This document shows, one piece after another, positions 21,515 to 31,059 of a stretch of DNA of 64,000 nucleotides. The notes under the pieces are model-generated. The model was not told the origin of the DNA, did no database searches, and worked only from the letters and a program-made list of their open reading frames with translations. The position numbers and the translations under genes are program-made. Numbering within the stretch: position 1 is the stretch's first letter; every line of letters starts with the position of its first letter. Source of the stretch: Eupeodes corollae (taxonomy: Eukaryota; Arthropoda; Insecta; Diptera; Syrphidae); NCBI RefSeq assembly GCF_945859685.1, contig NC_079147.1:230078765-230142764 (forward strand). Direction: 5' to 3'.

Positions 21515-22430
21515 TTAATTAATAACTGTATTACCAATGTCTTTGTCTACATTTTTCAAATCAATCTCTGGGACCAAATATAGCCTCATGTTATTCGGAG
21601 TACTGACACCTTTGTAAGGCAATCTGGTCAATTGCAACTCATCAATGTCTCCAATTGCATATCTGTCATTGGGCAGAACTTTTTTAACCTCGTACGGCCC
21701 GCGAAATTTAGCTATTAGTTTTTTATTTGTTCCTGGTGTTGTGTCAATATTTTTGATCATGACATAATCTCCTGGCTTATACTCAGTTGGATTTTTATGA
21801 CGTCTATCATAATACTTTTTATTTTTAATTTGTTCTTTCTCAATGTTTTCCTCAGCTTCTTTCCTTACCTCATTTAAATTAAGTCCTTCTGACTCAATAT
21901 TTTTAGCTAAAAACTCTTTTACCTTGTCACAAAATTTTCTCTTTTGATCTCTCCCGAAAAGCAGGTTGCAAGGCGTAAAACCTGTACTCCTATTAACACT
22001 ATTGTTTATAGCAAATTCTACCTTGTCAAGATTTTTGTCCCAATCGCTTGTGGAAAACGACTCGCATTCTTTGGCTAGCATAGGTGTTATAACGCGATTA
22101 AGCCTTTCTACCTGACCGTTTGATTGCGGTGAGTGGGTGGCCACCTTAACATGGTAAATATTGTTTAAGTTTAGGAACTCGGCAAACTCTTTCGATGTAA
22201 AACAGGTTCCACGGTCGGACACAATTCTATTAGGTCTAGAAAAATTCGCAAAATAAGTTTTTAGACATTCAATTGATTCTTTACTAGAGGTACTTTTCGT
22301 AGAATATAGCTTAGTAAATTTAGTAAAACCATCTACTACGACTAGGATGTGTTTCTTATTAGAACGCGAGGTGGGGAGCGGACCTAGGTGGTCGATGTGT
22401 AAGGTTACCTTTTGGAATTGGATGAAGAAT
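21515..22430 (-). pseudogene. Gypsy integrase catalytic core and C-terminus (frameshifted from pol)
   Basis: Integrase moiety of the Ty3/gypsy element. The open segment from about 22420 down to the stop at 21515 contains the DD35E triad: first Asp in LHIDHLG near 22400, second in VSDRGTCFTS, and Glu in NGQVERLNR. A C-terminal region with GPYEVKKVLPNDRY follows. The H2C2 zinc finger lies upstream in the pol frame. A one- or two-base indel near 22415-22430 (around CCAAAAGGTAACC) takes pol out of frame, so the catalytic core is separated from reverse transcriptase. The remainder of the fold appears complete. Confidence 0.85.
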
Positions 22431-24320
22431 TCCTTCTGTTTTTCCAGAATTTGGTGAAAAATAAATACATTTGAGACAGCCCTTGATCACATTCCTAATT
22501 TTTTCCTTCATATTAGGAAACCAATAGGATCCACATAAATGCTCAAAACATTTGTCAACACCCAAATGGCAGAGTGACTCGTGATGCGTCCTAATAACCT
22601 GGTCTTCCATTTGAGAAGGGACATAAAAAACTATTTTATTTTTTGTCTTTCTATAAATCAGCCCGTCAACCATTTCATAATGTGGACTTTCAGTCTTACT
22701 TAGTTCTGAAGGTATGGAAACTATCTTAGGGTCATGTCTTTGAGCGGCTGCGAGTATAAACTCAAAAGATTCATCGTCGACATGTAAGATGTTAAAAGAT
22801 CTGCTTAATGAATCGACGTGCGACATTCGATCGCCTTTCCTATGCTCAACAGAATAATCATAGGCTTGTAGCTCTAACGCCCACCGTGATATACGCGGAT
22901 TTATTGTTTTTTTATTTAAGGTCAAAACTAGAGCCTGGCAATCTGTCACGATCTTAAACGGAATCCCTAATAAATAAATACGAGACCGCCTTAAAACATA
23001 AACTATGGATAGAGTCTCAAGCTCATAGCTATGAAACTTGCTTTCGGCGTCTGTAGCGCGCTTAGAAAAATAAAACACCGGGTGAAATTTGGCATCGCTC
23101 TGCTTCTGAAGCAAGACTGCTCCAAATCCATGCATGCTGGCATCGCAATGTAGTTCCGTTAAATTGTGTGGGCTGTAGATTGATAACACTGGAGACGAAA
23201 TCAATTTATTTTTCAATAATTTAAAGACTTCAGCTTCTTTAAGGCCAAAAATGAAAGGTGCGTCTTTTCTTAACAAATCGTAGAGAGGTTTGGCTAAATT
23301 GGCAAACTGATATATAAATTTCCTAAAGTAGGAACAAAGCCCTAAAAAACTATGGACATCTTTAGTTGATTTAGGCAAAGGAAAATCTCGAATGGCGTTG
23401 AGATTGTTTTCGTTGGGACTTACGCCTGCTTCGGTTATCTTATATCCTAAATATGTAATCTCGTTTTGCAAAAACTCGCATTTTTCTAACCTTAGTTTCA
23501 AGTTTTTATTGACAACGATTTCTATCACCTCTTTCAGAATATATAAATGTTCTTCAATGGTTTCCGTCGCAATGAGGATATCATCTAAGTAAGTCAAGAT
23601 CTTCGATTGCAACATCAATTTACCGAACAAATGCTTCATATAACGTTCGAAAACGGATGGGGCGTTTTTAAGCCCAAAAGGCATTTTAGTAAATTCATAT
23701 TGACCAATCGGTGTGGTAAACGACGTATATTTCATTGAATCCTCTTCGAGCGGCACATGATAAAAACCATTTTTCAGATCAAGTGTTGTGTAGTATTTTT
23801 TATTTTTTAATCTATCAATATTGTCTTCAATTAATGGTAAAGGGTAATTATCCCGAACAGTTATTTTATTGAGTTCTCTAAAGTCTATACACAATCGCAA
23901 TTCATTATTTTTCTTTTTTACAAGAACGATCGGCGACGCGTATTCCGAGTTCGACTCACGTATAATGTTTTTGGTAATCAGATCATTAAGAATTTTTTCC
24001 AACTCAATTTTATGTGTATAAGGTAACCTACGAGGTGGGCAGTGAAAAGGAACGTCTTTAGACAAAACTATTTTCATTTTGAAGTCAATTTCTTCACAAT
24101 TGATTTTATTTTGATTGTTAAAATTTTCACAAAAAGCTGGTTTAACTAACTCTTGAACTTTTTCCCGGATATCAAACGGTATATTTTGATTAATATTTAT
24201 ATCAAACTCTAAGTTATTATTGCCAACATCTATATTTAAAATTTGTTCAGTAAAATCAATCTCTTCATTAAAAGTACTTACATTCGGACGGTGAATTTGA
24301 AGAAGACAAAGACAAATTTT
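22359..24320 (-). pseudogene. Gypsy pol: reverse transcriptase, RNase H, integrase zinc finger
   Basis: Open from after a TGA at 24321-24323 to 22359. The first Met at 24077 gives 572 codons, but the natural frame is likely reached by frameshift from gag-protease. Counting from that Met, reverse transcriptase spans ~20-200 with catalytic D100 (TTLDLKNGF) and YLDD at 163-166 (YLDDILIA). RNase H spans ~300-420 (HCDASMHGFGAVL, ELETLSIVY, TDCQAL). The integrase H2C2 finger is near the end (HHESLCHLG, GCLKC). Reverse transcriptase and RNase H look intact. The frame then runs into out-of-frame sequence after PIPKGN and stops. Confidence 0.9.
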
Positions 24321-24445
24321 TCATGCAGGCATGCAATTCTGGACAAACTTGTGATGACGATGACGTTACACTTGAAGAACGATGACACTTGTTGTCGTTG
24401 GAAGATTCTTGCAAAATTTTATTTTCTTGATTTTCAGATATCTTT

Positions 24446-26020
24446 TCAGCTCTCTGAAACACCATACCAATTGTTGATGAAATCTCTCCCAAGTACAATT
24501 GGATAACTCATTGATTGATTTTTCACTACAAATAGAGACAAATTAGTTTCTAAATAATCATAAAATATAAATGCATTGACACTTCCCAACACATGAAGCG
24601 GACTGTTGTTTACTCCACAATATGATCGATTGCTTTTATCCATTGATATCATAGATTGCGGTAAAAACTTCTCCTGGACAAAGCTTATCGGACTCCCAGA
24701 GTCTAAAAGTGTCGTCAGAGTGCAAACAAAATTTGATTGTCCATCGATGAAACGATAACGAACCTCTCTTTCAAAGTTGTTTGAATCTGGACTACGCTGC
24801 TGCTGCTTGGTGGTACTTATTGTCTGATAAGAAGCGTTGCTACGTTTCTCTGAAGACACGTTTTTCTCTGCGTCGTCGTTGCTGCTATCGTTGAGAGTCA
24901 AGACTGGTTTATTGCTCGTACAATTTTTAGCGATATGTCCACGGACACCACATTTAAAACAGGTGAATTCTTTTTTGGTATATGACCCATTAGCAGTTGG
25001 AATCGGCGTATGCACTTGCTTTCTGAATGGATTATTTTTGTTCCTATGTTGACTGCTCTGGAACTGAGATGTGCTTGGCCTAGATGCAAAACTGTCACGA
25101 CTGTTGTGCTTAAACTTTTCATATTTTCGAAGCACGTGCTTGAGCTCCTCAATGTTGTTTGCGTTGTAAAGCATACTCTTATTAATTTCTGAATCAGATA
25201 TGCCTTTGATTACGAACTGGATTAAATCCTCTTCTTCGATGGGGTTATGCGATGCTATCTCTTGCATCGACAACACATATTGCTGTATGGTTTCATCTCG
25301 ATATTTTTTTCTAGCGCTTAGCTCACTTAAAATATCAGCTTTAGTAACAACACGTTTGAACTCACCTACAAGAGCATCTTTCAGTTCAATCCAGTTTCTC
25401 GTTTTCAAGGACCTCACGAACAGCCTCGCAGTGCCTCCAAGGAGCCTCTTTCCAAAAATGAACTTGGTTCGATCATCTAAATGAAGAGATTCAGCACACT
25501 CCTCAAACTGTTCTACCCAACGATCAATAGGAAAATTGTCGTCTCCACTGAATGGACATAATAGGTCTTCCATGTCTTTAAAATTGTGTGATAAATGGAT
25601 CTGTCTTGGACTAGGATTTTCTTGGGCATCCTCCAACTGAAGCTTCTTCAGTTTGCGTTTTAGGAAAATAATCTCCTCCCTCTTCTTTCATGCTTCTCTT
25701 AGGATGTGTAATTCCTCATCTACATTGGCATTTGACGGCAGCTCCTCGTGTTGTTCCTCTTGATTTTGCACTGACACGTTGTCATCGATTGATTCTGAGC
25801 TATTCTGCTCCTCATCAGGCATGACTTCTCGCATAAGGTTCTGAAGATTCTCCTGAGTAAGGCTCCGGACTGCTTCCTCTACACGTAGTCTTAATACCGC
25901 TTTAGAGCCATCAGTTTTTAAACCAAGATATAGCAAAGTTCTTTTTAGTACAGCAACATTTGCTTTATTTAGAAACTGGTTAAACACTTCGGACATTGTA
26001 ACAAAAGAATTTTTACACAC
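24446..26020 (-). pseudogene. Gypsy gag and protease with an in-frame TGA
   Basis: Starts MCKNSFVTMSEVFNQF at 26020. The N-terminal part (to 25688) has a SAP-like helix pair (VAVLKRTLLYLGLKTDGSKA) and an acidic linker, then a TGA at 25688-25690. The same frame stays open beyond it through a coiled-coil-like basic stretch and the capsid region, down to 24446. The downstream part has the CCHC zinc knuckle (CFKCGVRGHIAKNC) and an aspartic protease (LLDSGSPISF, then PIVLGRDFINNW). Because both halves are in one frame, the TGA is a single nonsense change, or a readthrough site. Translation ends at a TGA at 24446-24448. A third frame (24268-24498) then continues with ISENQENK before the pol frame, so at least two frame changes separate protease from reverse transcriptase. 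Confidence 0.85.
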
Positions 26021-26086
26021 GACAAAATAAACTTTTTCGTTTAATTTTAAACAAAGAATATTGGTTCAAATCGCACTTCTGAATTT

Positions 26087-26336
26087 TGTAGGATGGCTTT
26101 CGACCGAGCGTAAAAAAAGACGATGTTTGCTTTATGACAGTTTATTAGAGAAGAACGCTTAAACAGCTTCGAGAGCTGTGCTTGAAGATTCATTATTACG
26201 GAATGTATGTATTACAATTTAATAGCGGGAGGATCATACGATTGAGATTGTTTCTGTTTCTATTTACAGAGCTGTATTGTAAAAAGAGAACAGTCGGTTG
26301 TGCAAGAGCACTTACAACAAAAATTTAATGCCTACA
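26087..26336 (-). repeat. Gypsy 5' LTR (element orientation)
   Basis: 250 bp, same sequence as 20820-21069. Immediately inside it, on the minus strand, the primer-binding position reads AAAATTCAGAAGTGCGATTT followed by GAACC. This resembles the complement of a tRNA T-arm but lacks the TGG that would pair with the CCA end. Confidence 0.93.
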
Positions 26337-26850
26337 GTTATGTCGTTACGCACTTAGAAGTGGCATTGCAGGTCTTTATTTACCATGTACACTTTCTAGA
26401 AAGCAGTCCCCATCACCCCTGCTTTCTCCAGCGGATCTTCGACAGCAAAGAAGTCATCGTCCAAGACGGCGTCTCCTAAATCTATTCCTGCTGTCAGAAG
26501 TACGTGTCTGTTATCTGTCATCCTCTGAAGCTTAAGACAAGGAAGGTTGTTCGGATTCTGATCATTCCTCCTAATTAATTTGCGGAAACATACTCGGGTC
26601 ACTAGAAGTAACGGGCCTAATTTTCTTGTACAAATTAATGTATAATCGATTGTTTTTTTTTTTTGATAAATTTGCTTACGACTTCAATGTCCTAATCTCC
26701 ATATTGTTTGGGTCAATAAACCTCCGGTACAAGCTGTTAAGCCTTATCAGAAATCTACTTTTGTGTCTGTGCAGTGCATCTGCAGTCGCGTCACGGCACA
26801 AGTTAGTAAAGCCTCGTTTCTTGTATTTCAGTATAGTTCTTTCCATGGTT
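26337..26850 (-). mobile_element. Non-LTR retrotransposon, 5' part of the element split by gypsy
   Basis: Minus-strand coding remnants upstream of the reverse transcriptase at 19288-20819. They read TILKYKKRGFTNLCRDATAD, LHRHKSRFLIRLNSLYRRF, then LLTAGIDLGDAVLDDDFFAV and EDPLEKAGVMGTAF, leading into VRNDIT at the gypsy boundary. These look like the basic linker between endonuclease and reverse transcriptase. The endonuclease itself is not seen. Confidence 0.65.
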
Positions 26851-27482
26851 CGTTATATAATTATAAATATCCGTTGATATTAGTATTTGTCAAATTCTTA
26901 TCGATTAATGGGGATATGTTTCCAGACTATAGCTCTCTCGCTAAAAAAAAAAGTCATCAAGTCAGCAAAGTACCCCCCAGATAATCAGTAAATATTTTGG
27001 TTGGACAAGTTATTATATAAGATATAACTGTCAATTTTTAACTATTTATGGAAAATTTTTAGTTTCGTTGGCTATAACTATATTCATATAGGGCTACAAA
27101 AGCTCCCCCTCCATGGCAGATACAAAATATTTATTTTGAATAGTTTATTTCTTATTAGTTTTTAATTAACGGCTTACTGAATTTAGAATCTATTTTGTTT
27201 AATTAGGTTCAACCATTTTTTCCCATATATATTCTCAATTAGAACGAAAGTTAAAAACCTATAGCTTTCAAGACTGTCTCAACAACGGATTATGCTCTCA
27301 GCGAATTTTCAAGTAATTTCCATCTAATTCAATCCTGAATGTTATTCTGGGTAAGATTTAATGAAAAACTATTTATTGTTTTCAGTATTTTTATTTAATT
27401 CAAACCTTAGAAGTCATAATGCCCTTAAGATAATAGAAATAAAATATCACTTTACAAATTGGTGTTAAGTTTTTATTTTCGC
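26851..27482. other. Intergenic flank of trypsin 2
   Basis: AT-rich, no coding frame recognised. It contains the likely poly(A) signal AATAAA of trypsin 2 on the minus strand a few bases after its stop (near 27472-27477). Confidence 0.4.
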
Positions 27483-28268
27483 CTACCACTCACGTAAATG
27501 ACCCATAACCCAGGATCTAAGTTGTGCGACATTTGTGTAAATACCAGGATACCCCTTCAATCCACAGTCGTATCCCCACGACACAACACCAACAAGTTTT
27601 TGTGTTTCAGTATCAACGAGAGGTCCACCAGAATCTCCTTGGCATGCATCAGTTCCTTCACCTTCACCACATACCATTGTGTCTTTTATTGTGCTAGCGT
27701 ACAGAAAGCTTGGTGATTTACAAACGTCTCCTGATCGGAAGACTACATCAGCTGACCTCAAAAGGTATTCCAATTTAGCTACACGGCTGTTTGTAAATCC
27801 CCATCCGCTAACAACACATTTTGTTCCGTCTTTTGGTGGTTCTGTTGCCATTTCTATAGGCTTGATCGACGAACAGAAAACCACCGGAGAAGATAACTTA
27901 ACTACAGCTATATCATAGATCATTGTTTGCGGATCGTATTGAGGATGCATGTAAAATTTCTCAACTTTTTTGTAAACACTTCCTTTTCTCCAATCGGATG
28001 ATCCCATCATAATTGTTATACCATCGGCTTGATCGGGTCGGGTCTTCTCAAGGCAGTGGGCAGCTGTTAGAATCCATAAACTATTCAAAATGCTGCCACC
28101 ACAGAAGTGTTCTCCGTATCTTTGCAATGAAGCAAGATAAGAACGTTCAATTATGCTGACTAAGTTTCCATTGATAATGCGATCCTCACTTAAAGGTTCA
28201 ATATTCTTTGAATGGGTTATAAGAATCAAACAACCGATAACACTCAAGACTGTTATTAACCGAAACAT
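27483..28268 (-). CDS. Trypsin-like serine protease 2, secreted, 261 aa, intronless
   Basis: An S1 protease with trypsin specificity. The frame is open to a Met at 28325, but a TATAAAAA box at 28307-28314 lies inside that extension and the second Met (28268) begins the signal peptide MFRLITVLSVIGCLILITHS, so 28268 is the chosen start. Activation is at R30|I31 (IING). The triad is H71, D119 (YDIAVV) and S213, with D207 as Asp189. Canonical disulfides are C56-C72, C183-C200 and C209-C235. Extra cysteines C132 and C151 (chymotrypsin ~117 and 136) could form a fourth bond, different from that of trypsins 1 and 3. The domain is complete. It is divergently placed 0.76 kb from trypsin 3. Confidence 0.94.
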   Translation of the reverse strand: MFRLITVLSVIGCLILITHSKNIEPLSEDRIINGNLVSIIERSYLASLQRYGEHFCGGSILNSLWILTAAHCLEKTRPDQADGITIMMGSSDWRKGSVYKKVEKFYMHPQYDPQTMIYDIAVVKLSSPVVFCSSIKPIEMATEPPKDGTKCVVSGWGFTNSRVAKLEYLLRSADVVFRSGDVCKSPSFLYASTIKDTMVCGEGEGTDACQGDSGGPLVDTETQKLVGVVSWGYDCGLKGYPGIYTNVAQLRSWVMGHLREW

Positions 28269-28306
28269 TTTGCAAAACAATGATCTCCAAACTGCCTGTA
28301 TTTGAG

Positions 28307-28314
28307 TTTTTATA
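28307..28314 (-). promoter_or_regulatory. TATA box of trypsin 2
   Basis: TATAAAAA on the minus strand, 39-46 bases upstream of the chosen ATG at 28268. This is the main argument for the internal start. A 5' UTR of roughly 10-15 bases would result. Confidence 0.65.
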
Positions 28315-28325
28315 CGTGTTTTCAA

Positions 28326-28980
28326 AATGATTGTCTTTGTTTAAGGTGACTTATTTTGTTAAATGTAAACAAAGACAATGAAATTTAAAAAACACTTAAA
28401 ATAACAACTTTAGTTTTTGTTTAGTTTTCTGATCCCGTTGTATTTTAAGTTTTCTACTTTTTTTAGGCGCAGCTGGACTGACATGACATTTTTAGAGTTA
28501 GGACAGGCGTCAAAATGTAGACCTTTTCTTATGTGCATCAATTTACTTAGCTTGTTCATGGTTTAAAAAGAAATTTTGAAAATTTGTAGTAGAACTCATC
28601 ACGGGAGTAACTTCAAGCTGAAAAGAATTTCAATAAGTTTGTTGCTTAGTTTCAAAGCCGATCTTTAAACAAGTCTTTCTTAGAATTTTGGTTACAGAGA
28701 ATAAATAGGCCCTCAAATTCAAAACATATGCGGCATTTTACTAAATTGTAGGCAAAGTCAACTTACGCACCTTAAATTCTTCAAAAACTTCAAATCTCTT
28801 TAACGCTGCGCTGTCAGAATTTTCGGGAATTCCATGAATTCACAAAATTAATACAAATCACTTTAATGGCAGCCGCAAGTCAAACCGACCTAGACGTATG
28901 TATGAATATATACCTAGTTTTAATTTTATATTTGATCAAGGAACAACTGTTCTAAAATAAATAAGACTAAGGCTTTTATC
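28326..28980. other. Divergent intergenic region between trypsins 2 and 3
   Basis: About 650 bp separating two divergently transcribed trypsin genes, with a TATA box at each end. It must hold both promoters and may be shared. GATA-like words (TGATAAG or TTATCA) are not clearly enriched. No gene is seen. Confidence 0.5.
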
Positions 28981-28985
28981 GTGCA

Positions 28986-28993
28986 TATAAAAA
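28986..28993 (+). promoter_or_regulatory. TATA box of trypsin 3
   Basis: TATAAAAA, 39-46 bases before the ATG at 29032. It falls inside the first codons of the longest open frame (start 28981), which argues for the downstream start. Confidence 0.65.
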
Positions 28994-29031
28994 GCCTAAC
29001 TTTTAGAATTTTTCTGTCAAATCGCTTTAAA

Positions 29032-29802
29032 ATGCTGTTTACAAGTGTTGTTCCGATTTTGAGCATTGTCTGCTTTGTAGGCGCTGCCAACATCAAAAGC
29101 CAAGATCGTATAATTGGAGGCGAGAGTGCAAATATACAAGAGGTCCCTTACCAATGCTCTCTTTCCGAAGACGGATCGCACGTCTGCGGATGCAGTATAA
29201 TATCACCAACATTGATCCTTACCGCTGCTCACTGCTTGGAAGACGTTAATCCTTCAAAACATAATTTGGAGATACGCGCTGGTTCGAATAAACATGATGA
29301 CGGTGGTGTTGTAAAGAAAGTCAAGAGTTTCATAGTTAATCCAATGTATAATGGGGATTCAATGGATAACGATTCAGGTGTATTACGTCTAGAGAGTCCT
29401 TTAGCCTTCAGTAATAAAATAAAAAGCATCGAGTTCGATGATGCTCTTCCAGTAGATGGAATTAAAGCCATTGTCAGTGGTTGGGGATTGATTAAAAACA
29501 ATGGCAGAGATTTATCACCAGTGCTTAAGAAGGCAGATGTGACTCTAATTTCACGAGAATCTTGCATGAAAACAGCTTATAAAAATAATATTAAGGAATC
29601 CATGTTTTGTGCTAGAGGTGAAGGTACTGATGCATGTCAAGGAGATTCTGGTGGCCCAATTTTAAATGTTGAAACTAATAAATTGATCGGTATCATATCA
29701 TTTGGATTTGACTGTGGCTCTGAAAAAAATCCAGGAGTATACTCCTCGATTGGAAGATCTATGAAATTCATTGAAAAAGCAATGAAAACTTTGTCAACTT
29801 AA
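29032..29802 (+). CDS. Trypsin-like serine protease 3, secreted, 256 aa, intronless
   Basis: An S1 protease with trypsin specificity. The longest frame begins at 28981, but the TATA box at 28986-28993 and the signal peptide (MLFTSVVPILSIVCFVGAA) favour the Met at 29032. Activation is at R26|I27 (IIGG). The triad is H67, D114 (in NDSGVL, an unusual context for the usual NDIAL) and S206, with D200 as Asp189. The position before Gly216 is Phe (ISFGFDCG) where trypsins normally have Trp215, which may alter the S2-S4 cleft. Canonical disulfides are C52-C68, C178-C193 and C202-C228. The extra pair C42/C54 (positions 31 and 44) is shared with trypsin 1 although the two genes are 11 kb apart on opposite strands. 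AATAAA overlaps the stop region at about 29803. Confidence 0.94.
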   Translation: MLFTSVVPILSIVCFVGAANIKSQDRIIGGESANIQEVPYQCSLSEDGSHVCGCSIISPTLILTAAHCLEDVNPSKHNLEIRAGSNKHDDGGVVKKVKSFIVNPMYNGDSMDNDSGVLRLESPLAFSNKIKSIEFDDALPVDGIKAIVSGWGLIKNNGRDLSPVLKKADVTLISRESCMKTAYKNNIKESMFCARGEGTDACQGDSGGPILNVETNKLIGIISFGFDCGSEKNPGVYSSIGRSMKFIEKAMKTLST

Positions 29803-29913
29803 TAAATATAAGAATATAAATTGTGATAAATTTGTATATTTATTATGGCATTTTCAATTTTTAATTCGGGAAACAATAAAAGAAAAAAGAAGTAGCTGGT
29901 TGGGCCCAAAAGT

Positions 29914-30330
29914 TAACTTCCCATATTATATCATTAACATTTACGTTGTTATATTTTCTTTACGTAGAAGGCAAAATTTCAACATTTTAAGTATCGAAAT
30001 TTCCCATAGGAAGTTATTGTAAACAGTTCGATTTGTCCAATTGAAAATTTCGATATTTCTCAACGTTTCAAGGTCCCTAGAATCTAAATGAAAGATTGTT
30101 AAAGAGATGACTGTGTGAACGTACGTTCGGGAAGCTTTTTTCGTAGTCCATATCTCATTGGAGTTATGGACTGCGCTTAATGTTGGTTGTACATTTTTAA
30201 AAAACAAAATTGTTTTATCGTATGCAAAATATTGCTCGTAATTTTTAGTTAATTTTTTAAGAACATTTCAACTGATAACTTTTTTAACACAAGAAACGAA
30301 ACGCAAGAAATAATAAAAATAAAAAATAAA
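29914..30330. repeat. AACTTCCC repeat family, copy A
   Basis: Shares with copies B and C a hairpin start (TTTCCCATAGGAAGTTATTG), GATTTGTCCAATTGAAAATTT, ACGTTTCAAGGTCCCTAGA, ACGTTCGGGAAG and the distal ATGCAAAATATTG..AACTGATAACTTTTTTAACA. A partial start (AACTTCCCATATTATAT) lies at 29914. No coding capacity. The right terminal repeat is missing. It lies directly downstream of trypsin 3. Confidence 0.65.
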
Positions 30331-31059
30331 GGTACCAAGGCTAAAAAACTAAGAGGTACTTAAGTTAATTAAATGCTGTTTTTAAATCTTGTCATTTTTC
30401 TCTGAAAAGCTTAAAAATTATCATCAACCAAATATTTTAAGCAAGATTTTTTCAAAAGTTTTTATAAAATACAAAAAAGGACACACCGATGACTTCTCAT
30501 TGATGCCATTTATAAACTTTGCGGCTATAAACTTTCTTGCATTCTTCAATAATCAATATTATTCCATTTTTAAAAAGGAAAGTTCAACTTGTTTTGTTTC
30601 GAGGTACATTATGCATGCATATTTATTGAAAAAAAAGAAGACAGTAATAGATTGTTTCTAGGGACTATACCTAATTTCAAAAACGTCAATATTCGTAGAT
30701 TAAGGTTTCATTATTTTTCGTTGTTAAAAAGTTTGAGATGAATAACATTGGGCCAAGTTTATGCCTCTGTTACCCAAAAGAAGGAATTGGAAAATGCACT
30801 GTTCACATTCAAACTTTATTTTATAAGTTACGCAGTAAGATACAATATCTCATTTGACAGTTAATTAATTAAGAAGATAAATAGTTATTGCAGCATTTAA
30901 AACATAAACATAACAATGTAAAAATAAAAACAAAAAATATATATGTATTTCAGATAAAAATTCAAAAATAAACAAAATTTAAATAACAGACAATTAAATA
31001 AGTTAAAGAACAATATAGTGACACAGACTATAATTTTTCAGGTAAAAGAAAGGAATATT
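30331..31059. other. No gene recognised
   Basis: AT-rich sequence between the repeat and the hAT fragment. The plus-strand frame at 30389-30661 has no recognisable domain. Confidence 0.35.

Larger units (their letters stand above)
20820..26336 (-). mobile_element. Ty3/gypsy LTR retrotransposon, complete with both LTRs
   Basis: A 5517 bp element read on the minus strand. It has two 250 bp LTRs that appear identical, TG..CA ends with inverted TGTAGG/CCTACA, and a 4 bp target duplication GTTA (20816-20819 and 26337-26340). Gene order is Gag with zinc knuckle, protease, reverse transcriptase, RNase H, integrase, which is the Ty3/gypsy order, with no env-like frame after integrase. The integrase C-terminus (GPYEVKKVLPNDRYAIGDI) resembles the CsRn1-like insect lineage, but that assignment is tentative. 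The coding region has an in-frame TGA in gag, frame changes between protease and reverse transcriptase, and a frameshift in integrase, so this copy looks non-autonomous despite its youth. It sits inside an older non-LTR element. Confidence 0.95.

Noticed and set aside
28269..28325. N-terminal extension of trypsin 2 (start at 28325)
   Set aside because: It contains the TATA box and precedes a normal signal peptide. The start at 28268 fits all paralogues.
28981..29031. N-terminal extension of trypsin 3 (start at 28981)
   Set aside because: It also overlaps a TATA box. The Met at 29032 begins a normal signal peptide.
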